DNA of 36,910 bases from Candidatus Poribacteria bacterium (GCA_003635315.1 PYJD01000050.1:110623-147532), one strand, 5' to 3'. Shown: positions 1 to 8,964, counted from the stretch's first letter. Notes: generated by a model not told the origin, from the letters alone. Numbers and translations are program-made.

Positions 1-391
1 AACCCCCGTAAACCCAGACCCGGTAGGAGCGGTTTGGAACCGCTCTGGATATTAAAAATAAATCGTAAAACCCATAAAATCCTCTGAAGTCTTGTGGACA
101 CCGAAACCTACTTATAGATATCCTCCCATTACGGGTCGGGTCTAAAAACCCGGTTCGGTTCCAAACCGAACCTACCATGTTAGGGAAATGTGCTAAATTG
201 ACGCCTATGGTTCGGTTACAAACCGAACCTACCATGTTTGGGAAAGCTGCTAAGTTGACACCTATGGGGTAGAGGAACGAAACCCGACCTACAATATGTT
301 ATGACAATTTGTCAATTAGGAATGATATAAGAAAGAAAATGAGAAACAATACTGGAATTCTGCTAATCTTTTGAACCTCTCTTCAGAACGC
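1..391. repeat. Composite of dispersed hairpin repeats, no gene
   Basis: This stretch holds no convincing gene. It carries several short palindromic repeats: one at 27-45 (GAGCGGTT, 3-nt loop, AACCGCTC), two at 152-172 and 209-229 (GGTTCGGTT, 3-nt loop, AACCGAACC), and one at about 265-292 of a second type (GGGT...ACCC around GAGGAACGAA). The two GGTTCGGTT copies are followed by a shared tail (ctaccatgtt, then a GCTAA..TTGAC.CCTATGG block), so the unit is longer than the hairpin alone. The same arrangement, including an upstream GTCTTGTGGACAC segment near 93-105, recurs at 35740-35855. The repeats are seen directly; their role is unknown. Confidence 0.75.
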
Positions 392-2134
392 TTATTCAAA
401 TGATGCAGTCCGTAGATATTTCCATCCTAATGGCGAAAGTTTGAGATTTTTGACATCTTTGCTTATAACCAAAATCCTTTGTGCATGTGCTATAGGCACC
501 CATGGAGCGTCTTTGTGGACGATGGCTTGTGCCTGCTGATAGAGTCTGGTTCGTACATCTCGGTCAGTAATGACGCTACCCCTACCTAAATCCTGTGATT
601 CTATATCCTGTATATCCTCATCCGTGCTCATTCTGGCGCGATCCAGAAGTTGCTGCAACGTTTCATTTCTATAGAATGAGATATTATACGCCGGTTTTTC
701 TGCATTGGGGATACTCAAAAGAGAATAGAAAAAGTTATCAGGGTCTGCCACATCCGCAATCCACCCTAACATAGCCATATCATGTTCTCCGTATGCCGTT
801 TTATTCAGATAGGTTGCCCAGTCAAAAGTGACAATATTTGCATTGATTCCGACAACTTGTAGGTCTGATTGGATAGCATCTGCGAGTGCCATCCCGTCTG
901 GAATGTACGGACGTGGAACAGGTAATGACCACAATGTTGTCTCAAAACCGTCAGGGTAACCTGCCTCACTGAGAAGTTGTTTAGCGAGTTCGGGGTTATG
1001 TTCGTAATCCTCAATGGAATCATCATAACTCCACAGTGTTGGTGGGATAGGGTTCTTTGCAGGAATCCCTAATCCTTGATAAAGTCGGTCAACGATGTCA
1101 ACTTTGTTAATTGCATGGTTAATTGCAAGTCTGACTTTTAGGTTGTCAAAGGGTGGCTTTTCCATGTTCAATGCTAAATAGCCGAGATTTAAACTGGGTT
1201 GCATGAGAAGATCAAGTTGCGGTTCACCTTGAATCAACGGTATATCGTCAGGATTCGGAAATTCCATTGCATGGAGATTTCCTGCCTGAAGTTCAGCAAG
1301 CCGCGTGGCGTTATCGGGGATGGATCGGAATAAGATGCAGTCTAACGCTGGCGGACCTGCCCAATAGGTATTATTTGCATTCAGGACGATTTTGTCGTCT
1401 TTATCCCACCGACTAAATTTGAATGGACCTGTCCCAACTGGTTTTTCACCAAGGCTGTGAACGGCTGTCGGACTCACAATGGAGAATGATGTACCCGCTA
1501 AAGTACTGATAAAAGGCGCGTAAGGTGTCTTGAGTTGAATCTGCACTGTTAACGGATCAAGTGCGATAATCTGACTAATAAACTGCTCATGAAAATTGCG
1601 GAACAGTACGAGTGGACGTGTAAGTGAAAACACAACAGCATCAGCGTTAAACGGAGTGCCGTCATGGAATAGTACACCTTCTCGTAGGTTGAATGTCCAT
1701 GTCAATGCGTCTGCGGAACGTGTCCACGATATGGCTAAGGCAGGTTCAAGATCCGTTGTATTCTCTCTATACTGGACAAGTGTGTCGTAGATCATATCGC
1801 AAACTTTAGCCGATTCACCGTCTTCAATGTTGGCGGGGTCAAGTGTAATAGAGTCGCCGCCACGTCCAAAAATAAGTGTGTTCTCTGATATGCTTTGTCC
1901 GAGTTTGTTGGCAACAAGCACTAAGTCTCGGATATCAACTATGCCATCACCGTTGGCATCTGGGTTCGGTTCTTCGGATGGATCGATGTTTTCACCGAAA
2001 CGTGAAGCGATGAGCGTTAAGTCAAGGATATTGACGACGCCATCGTTGTTTACGTCTTCTGTAATATTCGCTGCGAATGCTATAGTAATTAGTAAGAATG
2101 ATAAGATGATTGCAGTTTTCATAAATGTTTTCAT
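392..2134 (-). CDS. Dockerin-containing ABC transporter substrate-binding protein (SBP family 5)
   Basis: A predicted exported protein of 580 residues. The N-terminus (MKTFMKTAIILSF...AFAA) is a typical signal peptide. It is followed at about residues 25-80 by two calcium-binding F-hand repeats of dockerin type I (DVNNDGVVNILDL and DANGDGIVDIRDL, each followed by a helix). The rest, from about residue 85, matches the peptide/nickel-binding SBP_bac_5 family (LTWTFNLREGVLFHDGTPF; PVGTGPFKFSRW). Such proteins capture oligopeptides or other small solutes outside the membrane for an ABC importer. No permease or ATPase gene lies nearby, so the partner is unknown. I chose ATG 2134 because GAAAGG lies about 9 nt upstream; the longer reading frame from 2191 adds 19 residues ahead of the signal peptide and lacks a good ribosome-binding site. 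The dockerin fusion is unusual for this family. Confidence 0.88.
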   Translation of the reverse strand: MKTFMKTAIILSFLLITIAFAANITEDVNNDGVVNILDLTLIASRFGENIDPSEEPNPDANGDGIVDIRDLVLVANKLGQSISENTLIFGRGGDSITLDPANIEDGESAKVCDMIYDTLVQYRENTTDLEPALAISWTRSADALTWTFNLREGVLFHDGTPFNADAVVFSLTRPLVLFRNFHEQFISQIIALDPLTVQIQLKTPYAPFISTLAGTSFSIVSPTAVHSLGEKPVGTGPFKFSRWDKDDKIVLNANNTYWAGPPALDCILFRSIPDNATRLAELQAGNLHAMEFPNPDDIPLIQGEPQLDLLMQPSLNLGYLALNMEKPPFDNLKVRLAINHAINKVDIVDRLYQGLGIPAKNPIPPTLWSYDDSIEDYEHNPELAKQLLSEAGYPDGFETTLWSLPVPRPYIPDGMALADAIQSDLQVVGINANIVTFDWATYLNKTAYGEHDMAMLGWIADVADPDNFFYSLLSIPNAEKPAYNISFYRNETLQQLLDRARMSTDEDIQDIESQDLGRGSVITDRDVRTRLYQQAQAIVHKDAPWVPIAHAQRILVISKDVKNLKLSPLGWKYLRTASFE

Positions 2135-2299
2135 ACAGCTTAACCTTTCAAATTGAATAGATATGTTTGTATAGGAACGACCAGTTTTCATCTTCTGTGA
2201 AAACGACGCTGAATATCCTGAGAGTATTTAGTGTTGATTCACCAGAAGTCAATTAGCGTTTTAACGCCTAAAGTTATAGCACCTGTCATCCCTTAGCGC

Positions 2300-2414
2300 T
2301 ATACCATTTTTAATTGATAGACTCTCTTTTTTGTAGCACAAACTTTCAGTTTGTGTATTCCCTGTTTCATTCCTAACAGTAGGTAATGAGACAATAATAA
2401 ATAGAAATGGTATA
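2300..2414 (-). mobile_element. MITE-like element, copy 1
   Basis: A 115-bp non-coding element bounded by inverted repeats (TATACCATTT at the left, AAATGGTATA at the right). Inside is a partly deleted version of the palindrome that appears in the other copies (GTAGCACAAACT... core), and the internal sequence is inverted relative to copies at 13172-13287 and 16336-16449. Multiple dispersed copies with shared ends and no coding capacity are the hallmark of a miniature inverted-repeat element. The parent transposase is not visible here. Confidence 0.6.
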
Positions 2415-2756
2415 AGAATCATCACCTGATGCGTATTATATGGCATATTAAGTTTGATATCAATTATATTGAACCTATATATTGCATCTCAATAATGCGT
2501 TGTCAATCTTCACCATTAGTCCTTTGCTCTTATCAACGTAAACAATTACATCATTTAAACTATTCGAAGGTTATGCTATAAAAAAGAGACAATTTCATTT
2601 AGAAATGGCAATATTATTAATAGTCGAAAATATAACTTTTAATCCTAATATACAGACAACTCATAAGGTGCAAAACAGACCCTTTAATCCTAAATTCCCA
2701 GATAAAAAATCGTGATAATGTTGAATTTTTTCATGTGGCAAAAAAGTGAAAAAAGT

Positions 2757-2890
2757 TACACTTTTTCCTACATTTTGTAGGATTTAAATTGGTGTAAATT
2801 ACCCCTCTAACCCCTGTCATAGACTGACTTCACTCCACTTTAAATTAACTTTTTAAGAATTTCCAAAAAGTGTGATTTTGTGTTTTTCTT
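2757..2890. repeat. Hairpin-containing repeat, copy 1
   Basis: TACACTTTTT is followed by a perfect hairpin (CCTAC, loop ATTTT, GTAGG; 2767-2781), then about 90 bp later by GTGTGATTTTGTG. The region 30541-30664 has the same order: TACACTTTTT, hairpin GACAC-ATTTT-GTGTC, about 80 bp, GTGTGATTTTGTG. The stem differs at several paired positions while pairing is kept. Function unknown. Confidence 0.5.
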
Positions 2891-3365
2891 GTCCTTGCTG
2901 ATTTTGACAATTTCACCTGCATATTATAGTTGATTTTTTGACAAAAATAATATTTTGAATTTAGGACGTTTTTATAGATAGTCATTGTCTATTTCCTAAT
3001 TATATACTTCTCATAAAATATTATGATTTTGAAGTAGGATCTCCTCATATCATCTAAATATCTTTATTCAATTTTGTGCTTTGTAGTTTATCTATGTTAA
3101 CTTTATTTTTCACCAATGAGTTTTATACATGAACACGTTGTCTTGAATGAAATATGCTGATAGTTAGCCATTATTCTGTACAGTAGGTTCCAGTTTGTGT
3201 AAAAAAAGTAGCTTTTGGTAATGTTAGTTGTTAGCTATAGATATTTTCTTCATTTTATTTTCAAATTTGTAGAAAAAAGTTTGAAATCAGCAATTTCATA
3301 ATGAAATCCTATTTTCAGATATACTTACTCATACCAATTCTACTTGTTTTTCTTCCGTTCTTTGT

Positions 3366-3461
3366 AGGTCGGGTAGAGGAACGAAACCCGCCGAATTCCA
3401 TACGCGGATTCGGCGTTGATTTGGACGAATTCCGTACGTGGATCCGACGTTGATTTGGACA
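3366..3461. repeat. GGTCGGGT palindrome plus two tandem GAATTCC units
   Basis: Begins with the palindromic GGTCGGGTAGAGGAACGAAA type repeat seen also near 265 and 17753. It then has two copies of a unit of about 34 bp (around 3394-3427 and 3428-3461) reading GAATTCC.TACG..GGAT.CG.CGTTGATTTGGAC. The same GAATTC/CGCGGATTCGG material appears in inverted orientation near 17605-17650 and 30395-30430, so this is a dispersed family. Confidence 0.6.
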
Positions 3462-3650
3462 AATGACTTGCAACTACGGAATAATGTTACATTATCATTT
3501 AAGAATGGTATCAGTAGTGTTTACATCTGAAATGTTTTGACATTTTTCTGACATTTTAGTAGTCTGTACTCTATTCATGTAGAATAAAACACAGATATTT
3601 CCCATGAACTTCCACTTGCTATCATTGATTTTTTGATTAGGAATAAATCC

Positions 3651-4604
3651 ATGCCAAAAGTTATATGTATCGGTGAACTCCTCATCGATTTTGTTTCCAC
3701 TACTCCTGATGTAACCCTTGCAGATGCGCAAGGCTTTGTTAAAGCACCTGGTGGTGCCCCTGCGAATGTCGCTGTCGGATTAGCAAAACTTGGTATAGAA
3801 GCCGGCTTTATTGGTAAGGTCGGTGCGGATCCGTTTGGCAACTTTTTGACAACAACGCTACAACAATCCAAAGTCGACACAGAATATCTCATAGCAGGAG
3901 AGGATTCTCGAACCACATTGGCTTTCGTGGCTACGCGTTCCGATGGTAAAAAAGATATTACCTTCTACCGACACCCAGGGGCAGATATACAACTTTCTCC
4001 TGATGAAATTGATATAAAATACATAAAATCAGCAGATCTGTTTCATTACGGGTCCGTTAGTCTCAGCCATTCACCTACGCGAGAGGCAACCCTCACAGCG
4101 ATTCAAGCTGCTAAGTCCGCAGGTGCATTCATCTCCTATGATCCGAATTTGCGGTTGATGCTCTGGGACAACGCAGATGATGCAAAATACTGGATTTGGG
4201 AAGTGATGCCTTACGCTGATGTCGTCAAAATTTCAGAAGAGGAATGGGAGTTTGTTACTGGCAATGTTGAATTGTCACCAGGAATTGAACAGATCCTTGA
4301 ACTCGGTGTGAAGTTGCTTGTTGTTACATTAGGAGAACGGGGTTGTTATTATACGAATGGACATGCTGACGGATATGTTGATGGTTTTGCTGTTGATGTC
4401 GTTGATACATTGGGAGCAGGCGATGCGTTTGTTGCTGCAATGCTCAGTAAATTGATTGAACATCCTAACCTACCCTCACTGCAAAAAGACCAATTGGATT
4501 CCATTATGCAGTATGCAAATGCAGCTGGTGCAATAGCAACCCAAAAAGTGGGTGTCATTCCTTCCCTTCCTACCCATGCAGAAATAGTAAATTTCTTAAG
4601 TTAG
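3651..4604 (+). CDS. PfkB-family carbohydrate kinase (fructokinase-like)
   Basis: A 317-residue cytosolic sugar kinase of the ribokinase/PfkB family, which phosphorylates a sugar with ATP. The first PfkB signature is at residues 34-48 (GGAPANVAVGLAKLG) and the second at about 252-264 (DTLGAGDAFVAAM), with Asp258 of GAGD as the expected catalytic base. The N-terminal MPKVICIGELLIDF and the substrate-binding pattern look most like fructokinase or 2-keto-3-deoxygluconate kinase, and the exact substrate cannot be read from sequence. ATG 3651 is preferred over TTG 3633 because TAGG lies about 9 nt upstream and the family normally begins at this methionine. It stands alone, 285 bp before a TonB-dependent receptor. 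Confidence 0.93.
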   Translation: MPKVICIGELLIDFVSTTPDVTLADAQGFVKAPGGAPANVAVGLAKLGIEAGFIGKVGADPFGNFLTTTLQQSKVDTEYLIAGEDSRTTLAFVATRSDGKKDITFYRHPGADIQLSPDEIDIKYIKSADLFHYGSVSLSHSPTREATLTAIQAAKSAGAFISYDPNLRLMLWDNADDAKYWIWEVMPYADVVKISEEEWEFVTGNVELSPGIEQILELGVKLLVVTLGERGCYYTNGHADGYVDGFAVDVVDTLGAGDAFVAAMLSKLIEHPNLPSLQKDQLDSIMQYANAAGAIATQKVGVIPSLPTHAEIVNFLS

Positions 4605-4656
4605 GATACAAAGATTCCTTGATTCGGTTTTCTACCCAACCTACAAGAGGATAGCA

Positions 4657-4707
4657 ATACCAATTATAGAGAATAAATAATGCGTAATCATCATTAAAAA
4701 TTGGTAT
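4657..4707. repeat. Short inverted-repeat element (ATACCAATT ends)
   Basis: ATACCAATT at 4657-4665 and AATTGGTAT at 4699-4707 form perfect 9-bp inverted ends of a 51-bp segment. The ends resemble the TATACCATTT ends of the larger MITE-like family, differing in the inner bases. Further single ATACCAATT-like ends occur near 3332 and 4795. It lies between the sugar kinase and the receptor gene. It could also act as a weak hairpin at the end of the kinase transcript, but no T-run follows. Confidence 0.4.
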
Positions 4708-4889
4708 ATTTATTTGACAATTCTTCAAGTTTTGAGAAACTGCACTACTTATACAAGTTCAGTCTGTCTTGATACCATATACTAATAAGCAATTATACCA
4801 ATCAAGACACTAATCTATTTTATTCTATTATTTATCTAAATACTGATGGATTATTATATAGTAAATTTGAAAATAAAGGAGATAGTATA

Positions 4890-7706
4890 ATGAAACTATC
4901 TATCGCAGTTATTATATTATTTTTTATGTCCTTATTCATAATGTTCGGAATGGCAGAAGCAGCAACGTTTTACATTACAATCAAAGATTCACAAACAGGA
5001 AAACCGATCAACGGTGTATCTGTTACAATCACTCCTAAAATAGGAAATGCTGCTAAAGGCAACACTGATGTAAGGGGCACACTGACAATTCAAAATTTAA
5101 CTGCTGGGAATTATACCATTACCACATCCTCAATAAATTATGTTGAAAGTGTCATGGAAAACATCCTACTTGCATTAGATGAAACTAAATCTATAGAGAT
5201 TATACTTACACCACGCACTTCAGAGATACTCGAGTTGGAGAAAATCTCAGTAACAGCTTCTCGTCGTAAGGAGAAAGTCCTTGAAGCCCCTGCCTCGGTT
5301 GCGGTTATTGATAACACACAGATACAAGACCGTGCTGCCTTGAGTGTTACGGAACACCTAAAATCATTACGTGCCGTAGATGTTATTACATCAGGGATTG
5401 GTACATCCTATGTAGTTGTGCGGGGTTTCAATAATGTGTTCTCAGGTAATCTCTTATCCCTTGTTGATAATCGGATTGCCAGCGTCCCTTCCCTTCGTGT
5501 TAACGCCTATACACTCATTCCTACGATAAGCGAAGATATTGAACAGATAGAAGTTGTATCAGGTCCCGGTGCGGCGTTATATGGTCCAAATAGTGCCAAT
5601 GGTGTGATGCATATTCTCACACGATCTCCTTTTACTTCACAAGGCACTACAGTTAGTTTAGGTGGAGGGGAACGTAGTATATTCGTTGGATCCCTCAGAC
5701 ATGCGGGTGTAGTAAACGATACTATTGGATATAAATTGACAGCGAATTATACACGAGGACATGATTGGGAAGAGGGACGTGCGAAAGAGGATGTTGAAGG
5801 GAAACAAGCCCCGATATTTGACACTTCACTTGCTCGAGGTGAATTTCGCGTAGATTATAATGCAGGGGATGATGCCACTATTATTCTCGCAAGCGGTTTA
5901 ACCCAAGCCTCAGGAATAGAACTAACAGGAATTGGTGCGGGCCAAGCTAAGAACTGGAATTACGGCTTTGCACAAGCACGTTTTATCTATAAAGACCTGT
6001 TTACTCAAATTTTTACAAATCGAAGTGATGCAGGTGATACCTATGTTCTCAGAACGGGTTTACCTACAATTGATAATTCAAACCTCCATGTAGGTCAGAT
6101 TCAGCATAGTATTGGATTGGGAGAAGTACAAAGGTTTACTTATGGATTCGATGCCTTGCTAACCCGTCCAGATACGGAAGGTACAATTAATGGTGTAAAT
6201 GAAGATAAAGATGATATCAACGAATTAGGTGTGTATATACAATCGGAAACCAATATACTTCCTCAACTGAAGTTCCTTGCCGCGGGTAGAGCAGATCAAC
6301 ACAATCATCTCAATGATATCGTTCTATCACCTCGGGTGGCACTTGCCTTAAAACCAAATGAAGATCACAACTTTAGAGTCACCTATAACCGTGCTTTTAA
6401 TACACCGGGGACATCTAACCTGTTCCTTGATATTTTATCATCTGTAGATGCATTTAAATTAGGTGCGAACTTCCAACCCGCATTAGGTTATAGTCCAAAT
6501 ATCGATATACGGGCTCAAGGCGTACCCTCAGATTCCGGCTTTACATTCAAGAGAAGTGAAAATGGTACACCGTTGTTTAGATCCCCTTTCTCAGCTTTGG
6601 CGGAACAACCTGTTGGCACATACATCCCTATTAATGATCCCGTTTTTACCAATGTGATGTGGGGTGTTGCCAGAAGTGCTGTGATGAGCAGTGCAAAACC
6701 GGTATTTGAAGCAGGTTTAACAGCACAGGGGCTTCCCGATGATATGGTTACAGCACTATCTACCGGGTTCGACACAGTTATTCCTCAGCAGGTCACAGGG
6801 GTAAAGAATGTACTCCGTTCACTTGATCCTCAGACATCAAGTTTTATTAATGTTGAAGATGTCAATGATGTTGAGACTCTTGAACCGACAATTACACAAA
6901 CTTATGAAATTGGTTATAAAGGAATTCTTCTGAACCAATTAGCATTTTCGGCTGATATCTACCACTCAAGGATTAATAATTTCATCGGTCCATTGTTTGT
7001 AGAAACACCAAATGTGTTTTTAGATTCGGATACATTAGTTGCTTCGCTTGGACAACAGATTGGTGCATCGTTAGCTGATCCTGAGAATGCCGCACTTGCC
7101 CAAGCACTCCTTGCCTTTGATTCACCTTCCCAAGGAGGAAATGGTAATGGATCCCCAGTGGACGAGTTAGTCACTCTCTTCGTAGCAGGTACAGATGATA
7201 ATGGTGCTGCGTTTATACCATTCGGTACCGTAACACCTGAACAGGCAGTTGATCCAAACGCAGTTATGTTAACCTATCGTAACTATGGTGACATATCAGT
7301 CAACGGATTAGACCTAAATCTGACATTTTTCCTAACTATGAACTGGAGTCTTGGGGTTAATTACTCTTTCGTCAGTAATGATTTCTTTGAAGAAGCAAAT
7401 ATTGCGCTGAATGCACCAAAAAATAAGTTTGGTGGGAATGTTCAATATACGAACCCAGAAATGGGATTGGGTATGGGTCTGCGAACACGATACGTTCAAG
7501 GATTCCCAGTAAGATCAGGTGTTTATGTTGGTGAGGTAGAATCGTATTATACAGTGGATTTAAGTGTTGGATATGATATTCCATTAGGTCCCAAACCGAG
7601 GTTATCTGTAACGATTCAGAACTTACTTGATAATCAACATCAGCAATTTGTAGGAACACCTATAATTGGACGTTTAGCCATAGCAAGGTTAACGCAAACT
7701 TTCTAA
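4890..7706 (+). CDS. TonB-dependent outer-membrane receptor with carboxypeptidase-like N-terminal domain
   Basis: A 938-residue outer-membrane active-transport protein. Residues 1-24 are a signal peptide (hydrophobic, ending GMAEA). About 25-110 is a carboxypeptidase-regulatory-like beta-sandwich (ITIKDSQTGKPINGVSVTI). At about 113-125 comes a LEKISVTASRR segment typical of the TonB-box region, then a plug domain (about 125-245, with VVVRGFNNVFSGN and IEQIEVVSGPGAALYGPNSANGV). A beta-barrel follows to the C-terminus, which ends in Phe as expected for barrel insertion. AAAGGAGATAG about 7 nt before ATG sets the start. Ligand unknown; the large barrel insert around residues 530-800 includes Pro/Asn/Gly-rich loops. 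No TonB/ExbBD or partner lipoprotein gene lies adjacent. Confidence 0.95.
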   Translation: MKLSIAVIILFFMSLFIMFGMAEAATFYITIKDSQTGKPINGVSVTITPKIGNAAKGNTDVRGTLTIQNLTAGNYTITTSSINYVESVMENILLALDETKSIEIILTPRTSEILELEKISVTASRRKEKVLEAPASVAVIDNTQIQDRAALSVTEHLKSLRAVDVITSGIGTSYVVVRGFNNVFSGNLLSLVDNRIASVPSLRVNAYTLIPTISEDIEQIEVVSGPGAALYGPNSANGVMHILTRSPFTSQGTTVSLGGGERSIFVGSLRHAGVVNDTIGYKLTANYTRGHDWEEGRAKEDVEGKQAPIFDTSLARGEFRVDYNAGDDATIILASGLTQASGIELTGIGAGQAKNWNYGFAQARFIYKDLFTQIFTNRSDAGDTYVLRTGLPTIDNSNLHVGQIQHSIGLGEVQRFTYGFDALLTRPDTEGTINGVNEDKDDINELGVYIQSETNILPQLKFLAAGRADQHNHLNDIVLSPRVALALKPNEDHNFRVTYNRAFNTPGTSNLFLDILSSVDAFKLGANFQPALGYSPNIDIRAQGVPSDSGFTFKRSENGTPLFRSPFSALAEQPVGTYIPINDPVFTNVMWGVARSAVMSSAKPVFEAGLTAQGLPDDMVTALSTGFDTVIPQQVTGVKNVLRSLDPQTSSFINVEDVNDVETLEPTITQTYEIGYKGILLNQLAFSADIYHSRINNFIGPLFVETPNVFLDSDTLVASLGQQIGASLADPENAALAQALLAFDSPSQGGNGNGSPVDELVTLFVAGTDDNGAAFIPFGTVTPEQAVDPNAVMLTYRNYGDISVNGLDLNLTFFLTMNWSLGVNYSFVSNDFFEEANIALNAPKNKFGGNVQYTNPEMGLGMGLRTRYVQGFPVRSGVYVGEVESYYTVDLSVGYDIPLGPKPRLSVTIQNLLDNQHQQFVGTPIIGRLAIARLTQTF

Positions 7707-8187
7707 GACTAATTTAGCTGAAATTGAACCCTATAAATTCCAAATACGGTAAGTATGATATAAATTCCATTTCTAAATGAATAGGTGTCATATATGCTCA
7801 TGTTATATTATATTCGGAGCAGTCCCAAACCGCTCCATAGGCGTCAATTTAGTGGTTTATAGTTGTCTGATATTGATGCTTTTAGTCCCGTAGGGACGGA
7901 ATGTCTATAGCAAACCGTTATCCTGAGTTTTGAGTTCCGTAGGAACGGAATGTGTAAACCACAACCTAATTATAAACATTCCGTCCCTACGGGACTCTAT
8001 ATGGAGGTATACACTTTTGCTATAAACATTCCGTCCCTACGGGACTCAATACCTACCGGGTCTTTGTTCACAAGGGTTACCTTCCTTAAATTAACACTTA
8101 TAGGTTTCGTACCTCAACCCAACCTACAAGGGATAAATAGTATGGTAGATTGACTATTCATCCACATCTTTTTTTATGGTTGGTTCA
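7707..8187. other. Intergenic region with hairpin repeats
   Basis: No gene is supported. From left to right it holds a degenerate TATACCATTTCT-type end (near 7759-7785), a GGAGC..GCTCC palindrome (7816-7836), four REP-like hairpins (7884-8046), and a fragment of the ACCCAACCTACAAG repeat near 8113-8130. A 67-codon plus-strand reading frame here is composed largely of the repeats and is not considered a gene. Confidence 0.6.
7884..8046. repeat. Four REP-like hairpins, two in each orientation
   Basis: Four copies of a 21-bp unit: 7884-7904 and 7933-7953 read AGTCCCGTAGGGACGGAATG and its variant; 7976-7996 and 8026-8046 are the reverse complement (ACATTCCGTCCCTACGGGAC). Each can fold as a 5-bp stem (GTCCC/GGGAC) with a 3-nt loop. 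In the second copy the stem is GTTCC/GGAAC, a compensatory change. The two inverted pairs could also pair with one another across the block. Confidence 0.75.
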
Positions 8188-8964
8188 TTATATGCGTTTT
8201 GCTTTAACCGCATACATTGGCCAAGAGAAATAGAAGTCATCCCCTGATGGTTCGACAGTATAGTGTTTTTTGGCATCATCTGGAGAGAGTTCGGCAAAAG
8301 CCTTACGAATTTCCGTAACAACATCTTGCGGATTCTTGTGAGGACGCACCCACCACATAAAGGACATGAGTGCATTTCTTGTATGTGCTGAATCCTCAAT
8401 ATTAAACCCCGCATCTTGTATCATCTTATCCCACTGTGAAGGTGGATATCCAAATACATGAGACTCGTCGCGTAGCTTCTCAACTCTATTTTGCCATTCG
8501 ATTAAGTTTTCTGATTCTGGTGAGACGGAATCTGTTAGGCAAAACAAGCCATCTGGTCGTAAAACTCGATGCACCTCATTTAGGAATTTCGGTACATCTT
8601 GAAAATGATGTGGTGCAAGTCTACAGGTGACTAAGTCAAGTGAAGCGGTAGTAAAAGGAAGGGCTTCCGCAGCAGCAACGGTAAATGTGATGTTAGGTAT
8701 TAACTGTTCTTTTGCCAAGTCAGCAGCTTTCGCAACCATTTCAGGTGTAAGATCTGTGGCGATTACATGTGAAACTTTGGGGGCAATGGCAAAAGCTGTG
8801 AAACCGGTACCTGTCGCTATATCTAAAGTCTTTTCTGTGCCATTCGGATTAGCAAAGTCAAGGATTACTTGAAGTGTATCCCCTTCGGCATGTGCGCTAC
8901 TTTCAGCATAATAATCGGCATGTTGGCTAAACTGGTCGCGTACTGCTTTATGGATGGATTTCAT
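8188..8964 (-). CDS. Class I SAM-dependent methyltransferase (UbiE/Methyltransf_11 type)
   Basis: A 258-residue cytosolic methyltransferase. Motif I for S-adenosylmethionine binding is at about residues 46-56 (LDIATGTGFTA), the acidic residue of motif II follows at about 69 (VIATDLTPEM), and the motif around DLVTCRLAPHHFQDVPKFLNEVHRVLRPDG is typical of Methyltransf_11. The overall pattern is close to UbiE and small-molecule C- or O-methyltransferases, but no quinone genes are nearby, so the substrate cannot be assigned. The shine-dalgarno is weak (GAAGA about 9 nt before ATG). It is the last gene of a co-directional minus-strand block but is separated from the upstream ADH gene by a tandem repeat, so it may have its own promoter. 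Confidence 0.88.
   Translation of the reverse strand: MKSIHKAVRDQFSQHADYYAESSAHAEGDTLQVILDFANPNGTEKTLDIATGTGFTAFAIAPKVSHVIATDLTPEMVAKAADLAKEQLIPNITFTVAAAEALPFTTASLDLVTCRLAPHHFQDVPKFLNEVHRVLRPDGLFCLTDSVSPESENLIEWQNRVEKLRDESHVFGYPPSQWDKMIQDAGFNIEDSAHTRNALMSFMWWVRPHKNPQDVVTEIRKAFAELSPDDAKKHYTVEPSGDDFYFSWPMYAVKAKRI

Larger units (their letters stand above)
2135..3650. other. Long AT-rich intergenic region with repeats
   Basis: About 1.5 kb without a convincing gene. It contains a MITE-like element (2300-2414), a hairpin repeat with a homologous copy near 30.5 kb (2757-2890), and a GC-richer repeat block (3366-3461) made of a GGTCGGGT-type palindrome and two roughly 34-bp copies of a GAATTCC.TACG..GGAT unit, the second ending before the sugar-kinase upstream region. 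The short reading frames here have unlikely compositions and no ribosome-binding sites. The segment near 3530-3565 (GACATTTTTCTGACATTTTAG) resembles sequence at 30880-30910. Confidence 0.6.

Noticed and set aside
2261..2446. 61-codon minus-strand frame
   Set aside because: It lies on a MITE-like element and has no supporting signal.
7950..8153. 67-codon plus-strand frame
   Set aside because: It is formed by REP-like and other repeats, with no ribosome-binding site.
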